Shown piece by piece: positions 47,180 through 60,187 of a stretch of 64,000 nt of DNA (position 1 is the stretch's first letter; every line of letters starts with the position of its first letter). A model generated the notes under the pieces. That model was not told the origin of the DNA. It was given only the letters and a program-made list of their open reading frames with translations, and did not search any database. The translations under genes were made by a program, and so were the position numbers. Origin of the DNA: Combretum micranthum (Eukaryota > Streptophyta > Magnoliopsida > Myrtales > Combretaceae); assembly GCA_024138025.1 (NCBI GenBank), contig JAMXBD010000824.1:124001-188000 (forward strand), read 5' to 3'.

Positions 47180-48060
47180 CTACGATGGATAACCTAGAGC
47201 AAAACATAGATAAGTGATTATGGCATTTAAAATAGCGCTTTGATGACTTGATCGATCATTTTGATGTGATGGGAGTCGACACCAATAGGCATAGGAATAG
47301 TGGTGGGATGCGACTAAGGGTAAAGTATGCGCGCGACAATCTTGTTGTCAGCTTGTTGCTACGAATCGTGGGTTACATGCTTATACAGATGACTCTAAGG
47401 AGGAAGATGAGTTATTGTTTAAAGATGAATATCCATGGAGAAGAGGTGATGGTGGTGGCAGATATAGGAGAAATAACTATGGCTTTGGTTATGGATACAG
47501 TGGCGGTTTCAGATTAAAGGTGGACTTCGCAGTTTCAATAGGAATCTAAATATTGAAGACTTTATTAACTAAACAGCAAAGATTGATTGGTTCTTCGAAT
47601 GTACGAAAATTCTAGGGGAAAGAAGAATTAAATTAGTAGAATGTCGGTTGAAAGGACACGCTTTAGCTTGGTAGAAGAGGTTACAGAATAGGAGATACCA
47701 AAGGGATAAATAGCTGGTGAAAACCTGGTATTGGATGAAGTAACTATTGTAGCGGGATTTCCTACCTCCAAATTACGAGCAAATCATATTCCAACAATAT
47801 CAAAGGTATCGCTAAGTGTAGAGAACGGTGCATGAGTATATTGTAGAATTCATGCAATTGGAGAAGAGAAATGACTTAAGCGAGAGTGAGGGTTAGCACG
47901 TGGCAAGATACCTAGAGGGGTTGAAGCCGTAAATTTGACATGAAATTGGCATCAACGTTCTATGAAATTTAAACATGGCTAAGAACTTGACCCTTAAAGC
48001 AGAATTGACGCTACAAGAGAAAAGTAGTCATTTGATTGTAGCAATAAGAGGCTTAGGGGT
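47180..48060 (+). pseudogene. Gypsy gag remnant
   Basis: Frames in this stretch read KIDWFFECTKIL, VECRLKGHALAW and YIVEFMQLEKRNDLSESEG, a typical plant Gypsy gag capsid pattern (FLDWL...VA..L.G.A..WW). The frame is interrupted by stops throughout. Confidence 0.65.
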
Positions 48061-48369
48061 CAAAGTTCGAGTAAATCTACCGTTAAAAAGAGTAAGACTG
48101 CCTATGAGGTATAAGAGGGTGTTGTTGATAGGCGGAAGATAAAGCGATGGGTAAGAAAGCAGTAGAGGCGGAGTACACATAGAAATAGAACAATCTCTAT
48201 GCAAAACCAATATTAAGAAAGTATTACCAATGTAACTAGCCAAGCCATCCGTCTAATGAGTGCCAAAATAGGAGAGGAGTCAATATAATAGAAAGAGATG
48301 AGGAGAATGAAATTCGTCATGAACCTAACAAGGATGATGAATACTATGAGAAGGACGAAGAGGATGATG

Positions 48370-50300
48370 AACAGGCATATGTGATCAGGAGGTTGATGCT
48401 GGCACTGAAGAGAGAAAAAAAAAATTAGCGGCATCATTTGTCTCATACCAGATGTACAATCGATGGTCGAGTATTTGACTTAGTGTAGATAGTGGCAATT
48501 GTGAAAATATAATAGGCAGTGAGGTGGTGCAAACGCTGTAACCACCAATCAAGAAGCATCCCAACCCATATACCATTGGGTATATTAAGGCTTTAGAGAA
48601 AAATGAGGTTAAGGAGCGTTGCAAAGTAACCTTTTCTATAAGCAAATATTAGGATGAGGTGTATTGTGACGTGGTGGACATGGATGCCTGTCATCTTTTT
48701 TTTGGAAGGCCTTGGCAGTATGACGTTAATGCCTAATATGCAGATAGAGATAATGTATACATATTGGAGAAGGATGGAATGAAGTCCACCCTTCTTCCAT
48801 TGAAAATAATGAATTGTTCCAAAGCTTTCAAATTGGAGGGACATTTGTTCCTGAAAATTACATAATCCAAAAAGGAGATGAAGGATGATGTAAGGGAAAT
48901 TAAACTGTAAATGCATTAATTGTGAAGAAAATTTTGATAGTTGATAAGGAAGAGAAGGCTAAGGAAGTGCTAGAAATCATCAGAGAATTGTTGGATAAAC
49001 TTAATGAAGTATTACTAGATGACTTGCCAGATGACTTACCTCCCTTGAGAGATATGCAACACCATATTGACCTAATTCCTGGTGCTAGCTTGCCGAATCT
49101 TCTACATTATAGAATAAGCTCGAACGAGACTGAGGTCTTGTAGAAGAAAGTACAAGAGTTGCTCCAGAAGGGGTTCATTGGAGAAAGCATGAGTCCATGC
49201 GTTGTACCTGCATTGTTGACACTATAGAAAGTTCATAGTTGGCAAATGCATGTGGATGGCAGAGTGATCAACAAGATTACCATTAGATATAAGTTCTTAA
49301 TTCCCAGGTTAGAAGACATGCTAGACCGATTGAGTGGCACTATGATATTCTCAAAGATTGATATAAGGAACAGTTATCATCAGATCAAAATTAGGATAGG
49401 GGATGAATGGAAGACAGCCTTCAAGACTAAAGAAAGGCTTTATGAGTGGTTGCTCATGCCATTTGGATTAAGAAATGCTCCAAGCGCTTTCATGCATGTC
49501 ATGAACTAGGCACTATAACCTCTATTTGGTTGCTCCGTTGTAGTTTATTTTGATGATATCCTAGTGTATAGTAAGTTTGTGTAGGAGCACATTTTGCATT
49601 TGAGGGAGGTGTTAATGGTTTTATAGAGAAGTGAGTTGTATGTGAATATGAAGAAATGCATTTTTATGTCTAGAAATTTGTTGTTTGTAGGCTTTGTTAT
49701 CAGCAGTGAAGGAATTTAGGCAGATGAAGAGGAGGTAAAGGCAATTAGAGAGTGCTCAATCCCAAGAACAGTTACTGAGCTGCGGAGTTTTCTTGCGTTA
49801 GTTAGTTTTTATAGGAGATTCATCAATCATTTTAGCACTATTACATCCCCTTTGATTGAGTGCTTGAAGAAGGGAAAAAAATTAGTCGAGCGAGGAAGCT
49901 CAAAGTAGTTTTGCAGTCTTGAAAGAAAAATTATGTAACGCACCCATTTTGGCATTACCGAACTTTGATAAGTTGTTTGAAGTAGATTGTTATGCGAGCG
50001 AGTTTAGAATTGGAGTTGTTTTGTCCCAAGAAAAGAATCTAGTTGCATTCTTTAGTGAGAAATTGTGTGATTCTAGGAAGAATCGATCCACATATGACAA
50101 AGAATTTTATTCTGTTGTGTGTGACCTAAGGATTTGGGAGCATTACCTGGTAGGTAGAGAATTTGTGTTATATTCAGATTGCGATGCCTTAAAACACTTG
50201 GATAACCAGACTAGGATAAGCAAAGACATGCATGCTAGGTGGATTCGTTTCTTGCAAAAGTTCCCTTTTAAATTGAAGCATAAACCAAAGGTGTAAAACA
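48370..50300 (+). pseudogene. Gypsy protease, reverse transcriptase and RNase H remnant
   Basis: Protease active site VDSGNCENII is near 48485, followed by KKHPNPYTIGYIK and the conserved LFFGRPWQYD near 48700. RT starts about 49020 (DDLPPLRDMQHHIDLIPGA). It includes [46 protein letters not shown] and the catalytic YFDD at 49546-49557, then the FVGFVIS and [12 protein letters not shown] blocks. RNase H (APILALPNFDKLFEVDC, FFSEKL, TYDKEFYSVV, YSDCDALKHL) lies at 49930-50200. Stops in each domain. Confidence 0.85.
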
Positions 50301-51629
50301 AAGTGGCTGATACTTTAAGCAAGAGAGTTAATCTTTTGGTGACATTAAGTGCTGGGGTGGTAGGGTTTGAGCAATTGAAAGAATTGTATGAGGTTGATGT
50401 GCAGTTCAAAGAAACTTGGGACAAGTGTGTGAATAGACAACACAATGGGGATTATCATGTACATGATAGATATTTGATGCGTAACAATCAACTCTATGTG
50501 CCTAAATCTTCTCTGAGAGAGAAGTTAATATGTGACTTGGATGAGGGTAGATTGGCTAGTCATCTAAAGTAAGATAAAATGATTGTTGTAGTCAGTGAGT
50601 GATTCTACTGGCCTCACTTGAGGAGAGATGTGAATAGATTAGTGTAACATTATTATGTGTGCCAAATAGTATAGGGGTAGTCCCAAAACACTAGCTTGTA
50701 TATGCCATTACCTATCCTAAAGAACACTTAGGAAGACTTGTCTATGGACTTTGTACTTGGTTCACCTTGTATTGAATAAAGCATGGATTTTGTTTTTATT
50801 GTTGTTGACAAGTTTTCCAAGATGGCCCACTGCATCCCTTATAATAAGGTAACAGATATACAAGTCATAGCAAAGCTATTTTTCAAAGAGGTGGTTCACT
50901 TGCATGAATTACCCAAATCCATCACATTATATAGGGACAACAAGTTTCTAAGCCACTTTTGAAGGACCTTGTGGTAGATGGTTGACCCATCTTTGAGCTA
51001 CAGTAGCACAACCCAACTTTAGACAAATAGATAGACTGAAGCTCCAAACATAACCTTCAGTAATCTAATTAGGAGCGTTCGAGGGGGGAAGACGAAGCAA
51101 CAGGATGTTACATTAGCTCAAGTAGAGTTTGCCTACAACAATACGGTTCACAGAATAATAGGGAACTTCCTATTCTCTATAATTCATACGAAGACTCCCT
51201 AGCATTCTTTGGACTTGATCAAGCTTCCTAGTAGTTTCAAATTCGGTGCTACAACAAAGAATATGGTAGAACATTGGCAGAATGTGACAGTAGAGGTCCT
51301 GGTAAATATTAAACGATCCAATGTCAAGTACAAAGAAGTAGCAAATAAACATCACAGGAAGCAAGTATTTGCTATCGGTGATCAAGTGATGGTGTTCCTA
51401 AGAAGAGAGAGATTTCGGTTAGGAGATATAGGAAACTGCAGCCTAAGAAGTATGAACCATACTAGATTATGTCGAAGATCAATGGCAATGCATATGTAGT
51501 TGGGTTGCCTAATAGTATGGGCATTTCAAAAACATTCAATGTGGCTAATATATTCCCTTTTTATCTAGACGATGCACCTTTGTATCCAGAAGAGAACTTA
51601 AGGTTGAGTTTTTCTCAGGTGGGAGAGAA
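50301..51629 (+). pseudogene. Gypsy integrase remnant
   Basis: After RNase H come KVADTLSKR (near 50302), the damaged zinc-binding region, then core pieces SMDFVLGSPC and [14 protein letters not shown] near 50740-50840, LAQVEFAYNNTVH near 51110, and the C-terminal HHRKQVFAIGDQVMVFLRRE near 51349. Catalytic residues are only partly kept and many codons are stops. Confidence 0.75.
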
Positions 51630-52051
51630 TGATGTAAAGCAGATTACGGGCCGATTTTGGATAAATTAATAAATCTAAAAGGTCTAAAAAAAAAAGTGCA
51701 ATCCATCTTCAATGTAGCCATAACTTTTCAAATATAACTTTGTTTTCTTATTGTTATATGTCTATGCAAAGCTAGTTCAGAGAACGATATTAGTTATTGG
51801 GGTTTACTTTATAATTGCATATTTCAAGCCCAAAAATAGGCTTTCATTATTAATATTTTTAATTTTCATGTTCCTTTTTGTCCTTTTAGGTTTTCTGGAG
51901 ATGATATATATTCGTCCTTTTCATGTTTCATACATTATTACATCTTCATAAAATTATTATCTAGTTGATTGGAATTTATCCAAATTAGTGTGTATTCTTT
52001 GAGATTGATCATTGATAATCTTTATTGTTCCTTACACTACTCGCTACATCA
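51630..52051 (+). repeat. 3' LTR of the Gypsy element
   Basis: Starts TGATGTAAAGC directly after the purine tract and ends CGCTACATCA. Confidence 0.8.
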
Positions 52052-55000
52052 TGCACTCGAAGACTCAACCAGGGGTGTCTTCCCCTCAGGACCACATTTC
52101 CACGACGGTCCATACCACTCCAAAAATACGTTATAATGACTTAGCTCTCCATGTTTCTAGGAGGATAACTTAAACATTTCTGAGGGTACAACGACGAGAT
52201 CGATCGCCACACTAGTTCAACTAACCTCCATAGAAGAACTCATATATTATCTCAAGTCAAGGTTAGCTACCAATCATGGACCACATCATATAAGAGAAAA
52301 ATATTTTATGAGCTCCATTCTAGTATGACGACCTACTGTAAATAGCACTTGAGGGTTTAAGGTACGCCATTTGGACATCCAGATAAAAAGAAATCACAAC
52401 AGATTATATTCGTTTGGTTCCCTTATGATCCCACAATAACTTAAGCATCGAAGTGGCCATACCAAATAACTCCTAGTGTATCACTGACGTATCTTTTTTT
52501 GTTGTAGGCCATCCAAACTCTACCATTAAAATCTCACTTATAACACTAATGAATTGTTTTCAATGGGAAAAAAAAACACAACAAATTGTGTTGGTTGATA
52601 ACTTTGAATATGAAGTATTATCCATAATAGTAATATTTTCATACCTTCCACATTATATTTCATATATTAAACTTAAATTAAGTTGATCTTAAGTCTAAAA
52701 TTTAAACTATAAAATACATCAATTGAATTATCTCTACAATAATACATTAAGTGTGGGCATGTTGCAACTAGTTGATCATGTGAAACAAGCATGACATTCA
52801 TTTTAAGAGGAACCTTGAGATGACAACTTGTATGCATATGTCATAGGAAGAGGTGTGGGAGAAGGAACAAACAAACTCAATCTCTCAACTGTGTGGATTT
52901 GATAGAATATCAAATCAAATAGATTCGATCATTCTTCCATTCTTCATTAAATAGGCAGTTTGATCTCTTGATAAGATGCTTTAGCAAGCTTGTGTGTTTT
53001 ACTTAATCCTAACAATATGCAGAATGATACTAAATAAAGATAGAAGCCTGTTATTTATATATATTAGCGGTTGATATTAACTATTGGATGACATTTAAAT
53101 GGATGATAGGGATGAAGCAATTATAGCAACTGCTAGATAGTTTTCATAGATCTAATGACTACCATTCATCCCTTCTTTTTTTCATGGTAAAGATTATGGT
53201 CTATTTTAGTCCACATAAACCCTATTGGAGTCAAATAAAGCACAAAATAGCCTAAAGAGATATTTTCAGAGTTTGCTTTTTGTACATGAGAAATCCTAGT
53301 AAGCCTGAGAGTGGAGAAAAAGTAGTTTAACAATCCTTATTCTAAGCCTACCAAATTAGATCTTCCCGAGACATCTCTAATCGGATATGATCTTATGGAT
53401 CCTATTAACAACTCAATAGATTGGATCGAGGCATTAAATGGAGATGTGGACCCAATTATCGATATAATCCACTATGCACGCAATCATTAATGACCATGAA
53501 GTGTACTAGTTTTATAAAATAAAATTCCTAATTGAAATTAAATGGATAGAGAATAATTGATAGGAAATGCTAACTTAAATTAAGGAATAAATTGTAAATA
53601 ATATTTCAAAAACATTATGTATATTTAATTTTGTTTTTTTGTTTTGCATTAATGTAAATTCTGAATCTCATCAACTTCTTGACAACGAATACTGTTTAAT
53701 GTTAAAAATTTTACTTTGTACACATAAAATATCCACAACCACTCAGGTATTTTGTGCCAACATTATTCCTCAATCATCTTTTGGTTATGCAGTATAAGTA
53801 TAAGTTCAAACTATGTTCTATAAAGCAAATGCATTTTGTAGTGCATTAATGGTGGTATATATATTGTTTCTAAGAGAATATAATTTTAAGAATTAGGGTT
53901 TTAAAATTGGGATTGATATTTTCAGGGGTGATTGAAGAAGGTTTGAATATTTCTTATTTTATCTGTAATGTTATATACATATAAAGTTTAAATTTTATTT
54001 CACCAAAAGAAAAAAAAAAAGGAAAGAGATTAAATTTTATTATATTAGATTTGAGCGCTACTTTTTATTTCATCCTTCCATCGATTTGTCTAGATTGACA
54101 ATGCCTTAACATAAATCCTTCGCCACAACAACTTATTCAAATTTGTGATTTTGTTCTCCATTTTACCACATTAAGGTTCATTTCTACTAACAATCGTCAA
54201 GAGAGGAAAAAGGAAGATGTTTACACATCAAAGAGATGAACGAAATGTATGAAATCGACATAGTTGGACTAAAAGCATGCGACTACTGAGAGCAAAAGTC
54301 GATTGTAGTGTGTGGTCAAGGCCAAGGGTGTGACCAAGGCATAAACTCGGACCTATTGAAACCTCCACAGTCCACATGTTGGCTAAAGGGGTTCAACTAA
54401 TATAAGGTAGTACTAGTTAGCTTGTATTTTATCTTTATGGGGCATAAGGGTTTCTCCAATTTAATACAAGAATCTTGGAATGATGAACATAACTTGCAAA
54501 TAATAAAGCACAATTCACATATACCATAGCACCAACTTTTAAGATTCTTCAATTACATTGTTCAGACAATCAAACTAGGTATATATGTTTTAGTTGATCT
54601 GCATTTGTTTTAAAAGAAACCGTATTGAAATGGAATTAAATGGAAGTAAAAGATGTAAGAAAATTAAACTCACGATTTACATGGTCGGCCCATAAATGGA
54701 ATGAGCACGTTCCTAAGTAAGTAGGGGCCTCTCATTAGGAAAAAGCCCAATTTCAAAGTCAACCATAGCTGTTGCTAGGTTATTCTAATCTCCTAACGAT
54801 TTTCTCGATTCCTTTATAATACCCAAATATTAAAACAATGCTCTATAATGTCAAGGACTGGTGGTATTGACCGTTAGTTTGAGATTCTTTTATTTCATGT
54901 GACATTTGCATCTTATTTAAAACAAATTTAGTAAATGACATACTATTTATTGTTTAATTTCCCTAGAATAAATAATAATCATTTAAGTATCTATTTAAAT

Positions 55001-55880
55001 TATTTGATTTTCATCTATATGCATCTGCATTTGCATCTTATCTATATCGATTTGTTTTATTAGTAAAAGTACATATTTTTCATCTGTATCTTTTTTTTTT
55101 TGAAACATCTCTTTAAAAATGAGATAAATAAAATACCAAAATAACTAGAAATAGAGGAAAGACCCTTAAGTTGCACCACACAAACCTAGACGCAATAATT
55201 GAAACGTTTTATGGGGGGTGAAAATTTTCCAGGGACGCATATTGTTCGACTATTTAATGCAATACTCTCTATTTATTTCTATATATGTTGTCTTGTTAAG
55301 ACCAAACTATAGAATAGAAGATTGAACAATTCATAGCACATATTCTTTAGTTTATCTTTTTTAGCTTTATTTTTGAGAAACTATATGACTTGTATCTTGC
55401 CGGCTTCCGTTTCATAATTACAATGAAGATAATATTTAGGGATAAAATTAGGAAGTAAAAGTTTAAGTACTTCCATTGATTCTTTTTTTCAAAAGGAAAA
55501 TTAATAAAATAAAGGATAAATGAGTTTAACTTTATTCGGATTTATTAGGTATTTTATTTTATAACATAAGTATAGTTGAACTTATACTTTGATAACATTG
55601 CATAGAAAGATGAAAAAAAAGGAAAATAAGAAGAACCAACTTAGTGTGATAATTCGTATGAAAAATAGATATATATATATATATATATATGTCAACAAAT
55701 ATGAATAGTTATAGATAGTTATAATAGTAAACAATAATTATAAATAAACTCTGAAATTGTTCATCAAGTCTAAATAAATTTCTTATACTTCTATAGAACC
55801 ATAGCATGACTCCATTTTTCCATAATATCAAATAAAAAATGTATATATCCTTTCAACCATTGTTATAATCCTAAAATAAA
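52052..55880. other. intergenic sequence, no gene seen
   Basis: 52052-52500 has retroelement-like GC-richer text (AACCAGGGGTGTCTTCCCCT). 54950-55110 repeats CATCTGTATCTTTTT and CATTTGCATCTTATC phrases similar to the MITE at 55881. The rest is AT-rich without supported exons. Confidence 0.35.
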
Positions 55881-56111
55881 GGGTCTGTTTGGATTGTCTG
55901 TTTTTCATCTGTATCTGTATCTTTTTTAAAATGATATATGTAAATATATTCGATTTACATGTAAATTTTATCTATATTTATTCTATTTGTTCTTTTGATG
56001 AGAACTGTCAACTTTTTTTTATCTATATCTATTTCTTCATAAATAATTTGTTAAAAAAAAGTTTGAAAAAGTGTCTGTATCTGCCGGAAAAAAGCCAAAA
56101 CAAACAGACCC
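55881..56111. mobile_element. MITE with GGGTCTGTTTG ends, about 231 bp
   Basis: The left end GGGTCTGTTTGGATTGTCTG and the reverse complement of the right end GGGTCTGTTTGTTTTGGC are inverted repeats. Repeated TATCTGTATC and TATCTATATC motifs fill the interior. It lies about 450 bp upstream of the universal stress protein gene. Related fragments occur near 54950-55110 and 62640-62780. Confidence 0.65.
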
Positions 56112-56564
56112 AAAGACATTTTGAAAAATCACATACCCATTTTGATAAGCTTTAAGGAAGTGAAGACATATTTTAATAGGTTAATGATAGATGACCAATA
56201 ATTTTGTGGTATATTTACAATTTAACGTGATAGTGGCAGTCCAAATGGGTTGGTTTGATTAGTTTAAGTGTTAAAATGACATCATGTAGTACTAACTATT
56301 AATTTCACACATAAAAAAGAAAAAAAAAAAAAAGGCAACATGTCACTTTATTGTATTCTTGTTCTAATCCCATCAACTACCCACCAAAAAGTCAAGCTAA
56401 AACTTATTGTAGATCCATCTTACTCTCCTCTAGTGTTATACCTTTTTTTTTTCCTTTTTTCCTCCCATATAGCTCTTATTCTTCAAGTTCCTAATAAAAG
56501 CTTCTAATTTAAGACATCAATCAAACTTGTGAAACAGAAATTGAGAAGTCAAAAAGGGGAAAAA

Positions 56565-58404
56565 ATGTCGAAAGATAGAAAGATTGGAGTTGCCATGGAT
56601 TTCTCAAAGGGAAGCAAACTTGCTTTGAAATGGGCGGTTGATAATCTTCTAGACAAGGATGACACACTCTATGTGATCCATGTGAAGCCCTTCCAAGGAA
56701 ACGAGTCTCGTGGTCTTCTGTGGTCCAGCACCGGTTCTCGTATGTACTTTCTCTTTCAATTTTCATTAAATCACACACCATACATATTTATAACATAAAT
56801 AGTAATGAATTTAGACCATTTTCCATGATGATTAATCGCCATTATAGTCCTCGGCTGCCATTTTTGTGTCTTGCCATCACTTGAAAACTAAGAACTATTT
56901 GAGAACTATAACCTTTTGGTATTATTAACATGGTTTTTGAAGATCCTAAGTTTTTTATGAAGCAAACGTACCTAAATTTCATACAACATAGCAATCGCCA
57001 GTAAATTTAAAAGGTCAAAATCTTTACTGTTTCGATTATCGAATTAGATGGATTGCAATTATTGGCACTAGCTGAGTTTCATTCTTGATGTGGTGTCTGT
57101 TATCCAGCCCTAATTCCATTTTCGGAGTTTTGCGACAAGGAAGTTATGCACAAATATGATGTGGAACTCGATGCTGAAATTTTGGATATGCTTGAAACTG
57201 TCCAACACAAACATGTAATTCTTTCGGTCTCTTGTTAATTTTTTTTTTCCCCATATGATGGAATAGGATCCATGATTGTCGGGGCAAAGTTTTATGTTAA
57301 TTTACACAAAAGTGGTTGTTCTTTCGTACATGACTAGGTGACTGTGGTGGCTAAGGTTTACTGGGGTGATGCAAGAGAGAAACTGTGTGCTTCTGTTCCA
57401 GAATTGAAGCTAGATTGTATAGTTATGGGAAGTAGAGGCCTTGGAACCATTCAAAGGTATAGAATTTTTCATATGTTAAGATTTATGTCGAAACCAATAT
57501 TATTTATTTAAATTATATTTCATTACAAGAAAATTGGGCTTTAGAGACAAAACTTCTGTTTCTAAACGTAAATTTCCATCGGAAAAACCATCGTTGTGGA
57601 TTTTATTTGTAAAATTATAACTACATTTTTTTAATTTTCGTCGTAGATTTTCTGTCTCTAAAGATCTATTTTCTTATAGTGTTTGATCAGTACTTTACTT
57701 TTTATGTTTTCTTGATATATGAAAGCATGTGATTGGAGGAGATACGGATAAATATATTATATAAAAACAAAGAAAGTTTATCCTGTTTAATTTGAAGCAT
57801 CTCATTTTACTTGTGGCTGATCTTAACCTTATAAACTCAATCAATTTGGCTTAAAATGGAGCTATCTTAATTCCACATGTTGTGACACAAATTAAATGGC
57901 AGAACCTGGACTTGAATGAATGACAATAAGGGTTCGCTTGATGCAGCAACGTTTAACAACTAGGTTGGCAATTCTGATCAAATTTTGGAGTTTTTTGGTA
58001 AAAGTTGCTTCTAATATTACGAAAATTTCTATAAAAGCATACTCATTTAATGTTTATTTTTATTTTTTAAATTGTATTTAATGCCTCAATTCGCCATGGG
58101 TAAAATCCTGTGTCCATGACCTGTCACTGCTAACAAAGATTTATCATGAGTATCAGTTGGCATGACATGGTGTATAATATGCATTGAAGCAAAAGAAAAA
58201 AAATTATAGGTAGTCCTGGCTAATTAGGAAGGTGGTACTGCAACAGTCAGTATATTTTCACTTGGCCTATGTATTTGCTGATATTATTGGATTTAAATGA
58301 AAATTTTGGACAGGATTGTGCTGGGAAGTGTGACGAACCATGTTCTGGCAAACGCGACTTGCCCTGTGACGATTGTTAAGGATCCAACTTCACATGGTTT
58401 CTGA
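56565..58404 (+). CDS. universal stress protein family (UspA domain), intact
   Basis: Four exons give 163 residues: 56565-56739, 57108-57214, 57338-57456 and 58314-58404, with GT/AG borders and matching phases. The protein is a single UspA domain, starting [20 protein letters not shown] (beta-1 with the nucleotide-site Asp), then [44 protein letters not shown], and [18 protein letters not shown]. The ATP-binding signature G-x2-G-x9-G-S is complete: MGSRG..., then [10 protein letters not shown]. It ends [10 protein letters not shown]. Full length for the plant single-domain class. These are small cytosolic nucleotide-binding proteins induced by many stresses; the precise role is unknown. I chose the ATG at 56565 because it gives the usual short [12 protein letters not shown] start, not the in-frame one at 56529. 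Intron 3 (57457-58313) carries a CACTA-like MITE. An AATAAA lies at 58568. No defects were seen, so this is the best-preserved gene in the window. Confidence 0.93.
57521..57681. mobile_element. CACTA-like MITE in intron 3 of the stress-protein gene
   Basis: The left end CATTACAAGAAAATTGGGC and the reverse complement of the right end CACTATAAGAAAATAGATC are inverted repeats of the CACTA type. The flanks are TTT on both sides, consistent with the 3-bp duplication of CACTA elements. The TTTAGAGACA / TGTCTCTAAA subterminal pair is also inverted. Confidence 0.75.
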
Positions 58405-58567
58405 AGCGAAGACAATGATGTAATGGAAACATCTGAAGTTTTCTAGTTAAGGAATATGTACTTTCTAGTGCTTTCAGTGTAGCTTTTAATATGGTTTGCT
58501 GGCTTCATTGTTCTAAATTTGGTTTGAAGGGCTTCAAAGTACCCATTTGTTCTAAGCTACTAATGAA

Positions 58568-58573
58568 AATAAA
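58568..58573 (+). terminator. poly(A) signal of the stress-protein gene
   Basis: AATAAA 164 bases after the stop codon. Confidence 0.5.
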
Positions 58574-58739
58574 TCGATTTATATTTTGATAACATCTTCT
58601 AATCCATATATTTACCTTTGATGCTTAACTTTTATCTATTTCTACAATTAAAATTTAAAGTGTGTATTTGAATTTTATTCAATGTTACAATCAACTAACT
58701 CATCATTACCTTCAACATTAATTACTTGAATGGAATTAG

Positions 58740-59130
58740 TTCAATGTAGACGTGTGAATGAACCCAATTGGTTTATAAATTATTTGATTCCAACTTTATT
58801 TCTAACCAATTATTAAGAGTTGAGACTAGTTGAGTTGAGCTTGAATTTCAAAATGTTTAGGTCAAGTAGCGTGCGGGCTTAATTAATTTAAAGTTGGGCA
58901 TACATATTAATCGATATGAGAACAACTTTAAATATTAATATTACTTTTAATTATAATAGTTTCTTATTAAAATAAATTGAGTATAAAAGAACTTAATCGA
59001 ATCATGTTCGAGTTTGTTTAGTATCACTTCAACTCGGACTCATATTCAGACTCAAATTTTAAACTTGTTCAAACTCAAGGCAAATTTGAATTCTAAAATT
59101 CTATGCCGAGCTGGATCTTAGGTTCAAAAC
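58740..59130. repeat. AT-rich dispersed repeat, copy 3
   Basis: Shares GAGTTGAGCTTGAATTTCA, TTTAATTATAATAG and the far-end AAACTTGTTCAAACTCAAGG type text with 20220-20560 and 25790-26160. Confidence 0.45.
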
Positions 59131-60099
59131 TATAACACGTCCACTCAATTCATTTGCAGCTTTAGTCAAAATATTATAAAGGGAAAAGGTCTCTTTTAAT
59201 ACCCAACATTTAACGAAATGGACAATTTGGTATTTGAACTTTTAAAAAGTTTATTTTTATATTTAATTAAACTTTTTCTACCTCTAAACATTATCCACTC
59301 AATCGTTGTTTGACAAATATGAACTACTTTATGAAACAATAAAAGAATAGAAGTGATGAGAAGAGATACAAAAAGTTTAATTAGTTATAAAATTAAACTT
59401 TTTAAAAGTTTATTTACCTAAAGAAGCATAAAAAATTTAATTAGATATGAGATTCAATTTTTTAAAAGTTTAGATACTTATTTAGCTATTTGTTAAAGTT
59501 CAAGTACTAAAAATAACTTTTTTTTACTTATTATAAATAACCTTAAGAAAGATTATAAATAGTAATTATCACTTTAAATATTAAATAATTAATTAAAAAA
59601 TAAATCAAATTCAGATAATAAATATAATGTTTACCCCTGATTATATCTCTCGTGGTTTTGCTGGTAGATTTCTCGACACACAGGATATGTCTGACTCGCA
59701 TAAATTTTTTTTGGATCACTTCACATGGCGGACTTATTTGATTGACTACAGTATTAATTAGTGGAATCTGACTCCAATTCCACGTTAAATGGCTGAGTAA
59801 TTTGAGTGAAACCGACTCTTCTTTCTCTCTCTCTCTCTATTTATATATGTATCTGTTCTCTAGGTTAGCATTAGCCCTTGAAAAGCACTCATGCTCATGC
59901 CTTAAGGTCAAAAGCAACATCATAAATTGTTGAAATAAGAACAAGATGTTTATTCAATTATTTCCATATGACCAGAGGGGCAAAGAAAAGCGAAAATATC
60001 ATGTGTGATAAATTTCCATGTCGGTTTATACTATATTATTATATTTTTCATGGGACAATTTTTATGTATGTATCAGACATGGTTAGCTTAGAATACCTT
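59131..60099. other. intergenic sequence, no gene seen
   Basis: Contains a repeated phrase (TTTAATTAGATATGAGATTCA and TTTAATTAGTTATAAAATTAA near 59375 and 59435) and a CT-rich run at 59823-59838. No gene supported. Confidence 0.35.
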
Positions 60100-60187
60100 T
60101 ATCAGCGGTGTTAGACAGCAAATCCAAGACTAAGTACCACTCCTTCACCAATAAATCAGGTTTCTTCAGCAAGTAGCGTTGCTTCTG
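60100..60187 (-). other. possible orphan exon
   Basis: On the minus strand this 88-bp segment is bounded by TTGCAG and by AAAG|GTATTC, is open, and reads KQRYLLKKPDLLVKEWYLVL then DLLSNTADK. Base composition is less AT-rich than the surroundings. I do not recognise the family and found no certain partner exon, so it may be a captured or decayed gene piece. Confidence 0.25.

Larger units (their letters stand above)
46638..52051 (+). mobile_element. Ty3/Gypsy retrotransposon, decayed, both LTRs present
   Basis: A 5,414-bp element with LTRs at 46638-47056 and 51630-52051. The outer ends TGATGTAG and CTACATCA are exact inverted repeats. Flanks TGCAT (46633-46637) and TGCAC (52052-52056) form a four-of-five target duplication. 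A tRNA-Met type primer site (47060-47071, TAGTATCAAAGC, 10 of 12) lies three bases after the 5' LTR, and a purine tract (GGTGGGAGAGAA) precedes the 3' LTR. Gag, protease, reverse transcriptase, RNase H and integrase follow in Gypsy order (integrase after RNase H). Dozens of in-frame stops, many of them TGG to TAG or CAG to TAG type, show it is inactive. Confidence 0.9.

Noticed and set aside
46638..52051. Endogenous pararetrovirus instead of a retrotransposon
   Set aside because: Two LTRs, target duplication, purine tract and integrase placed after RNase H fit Ty3/Gypsy; no movement or coat protein text was seen.
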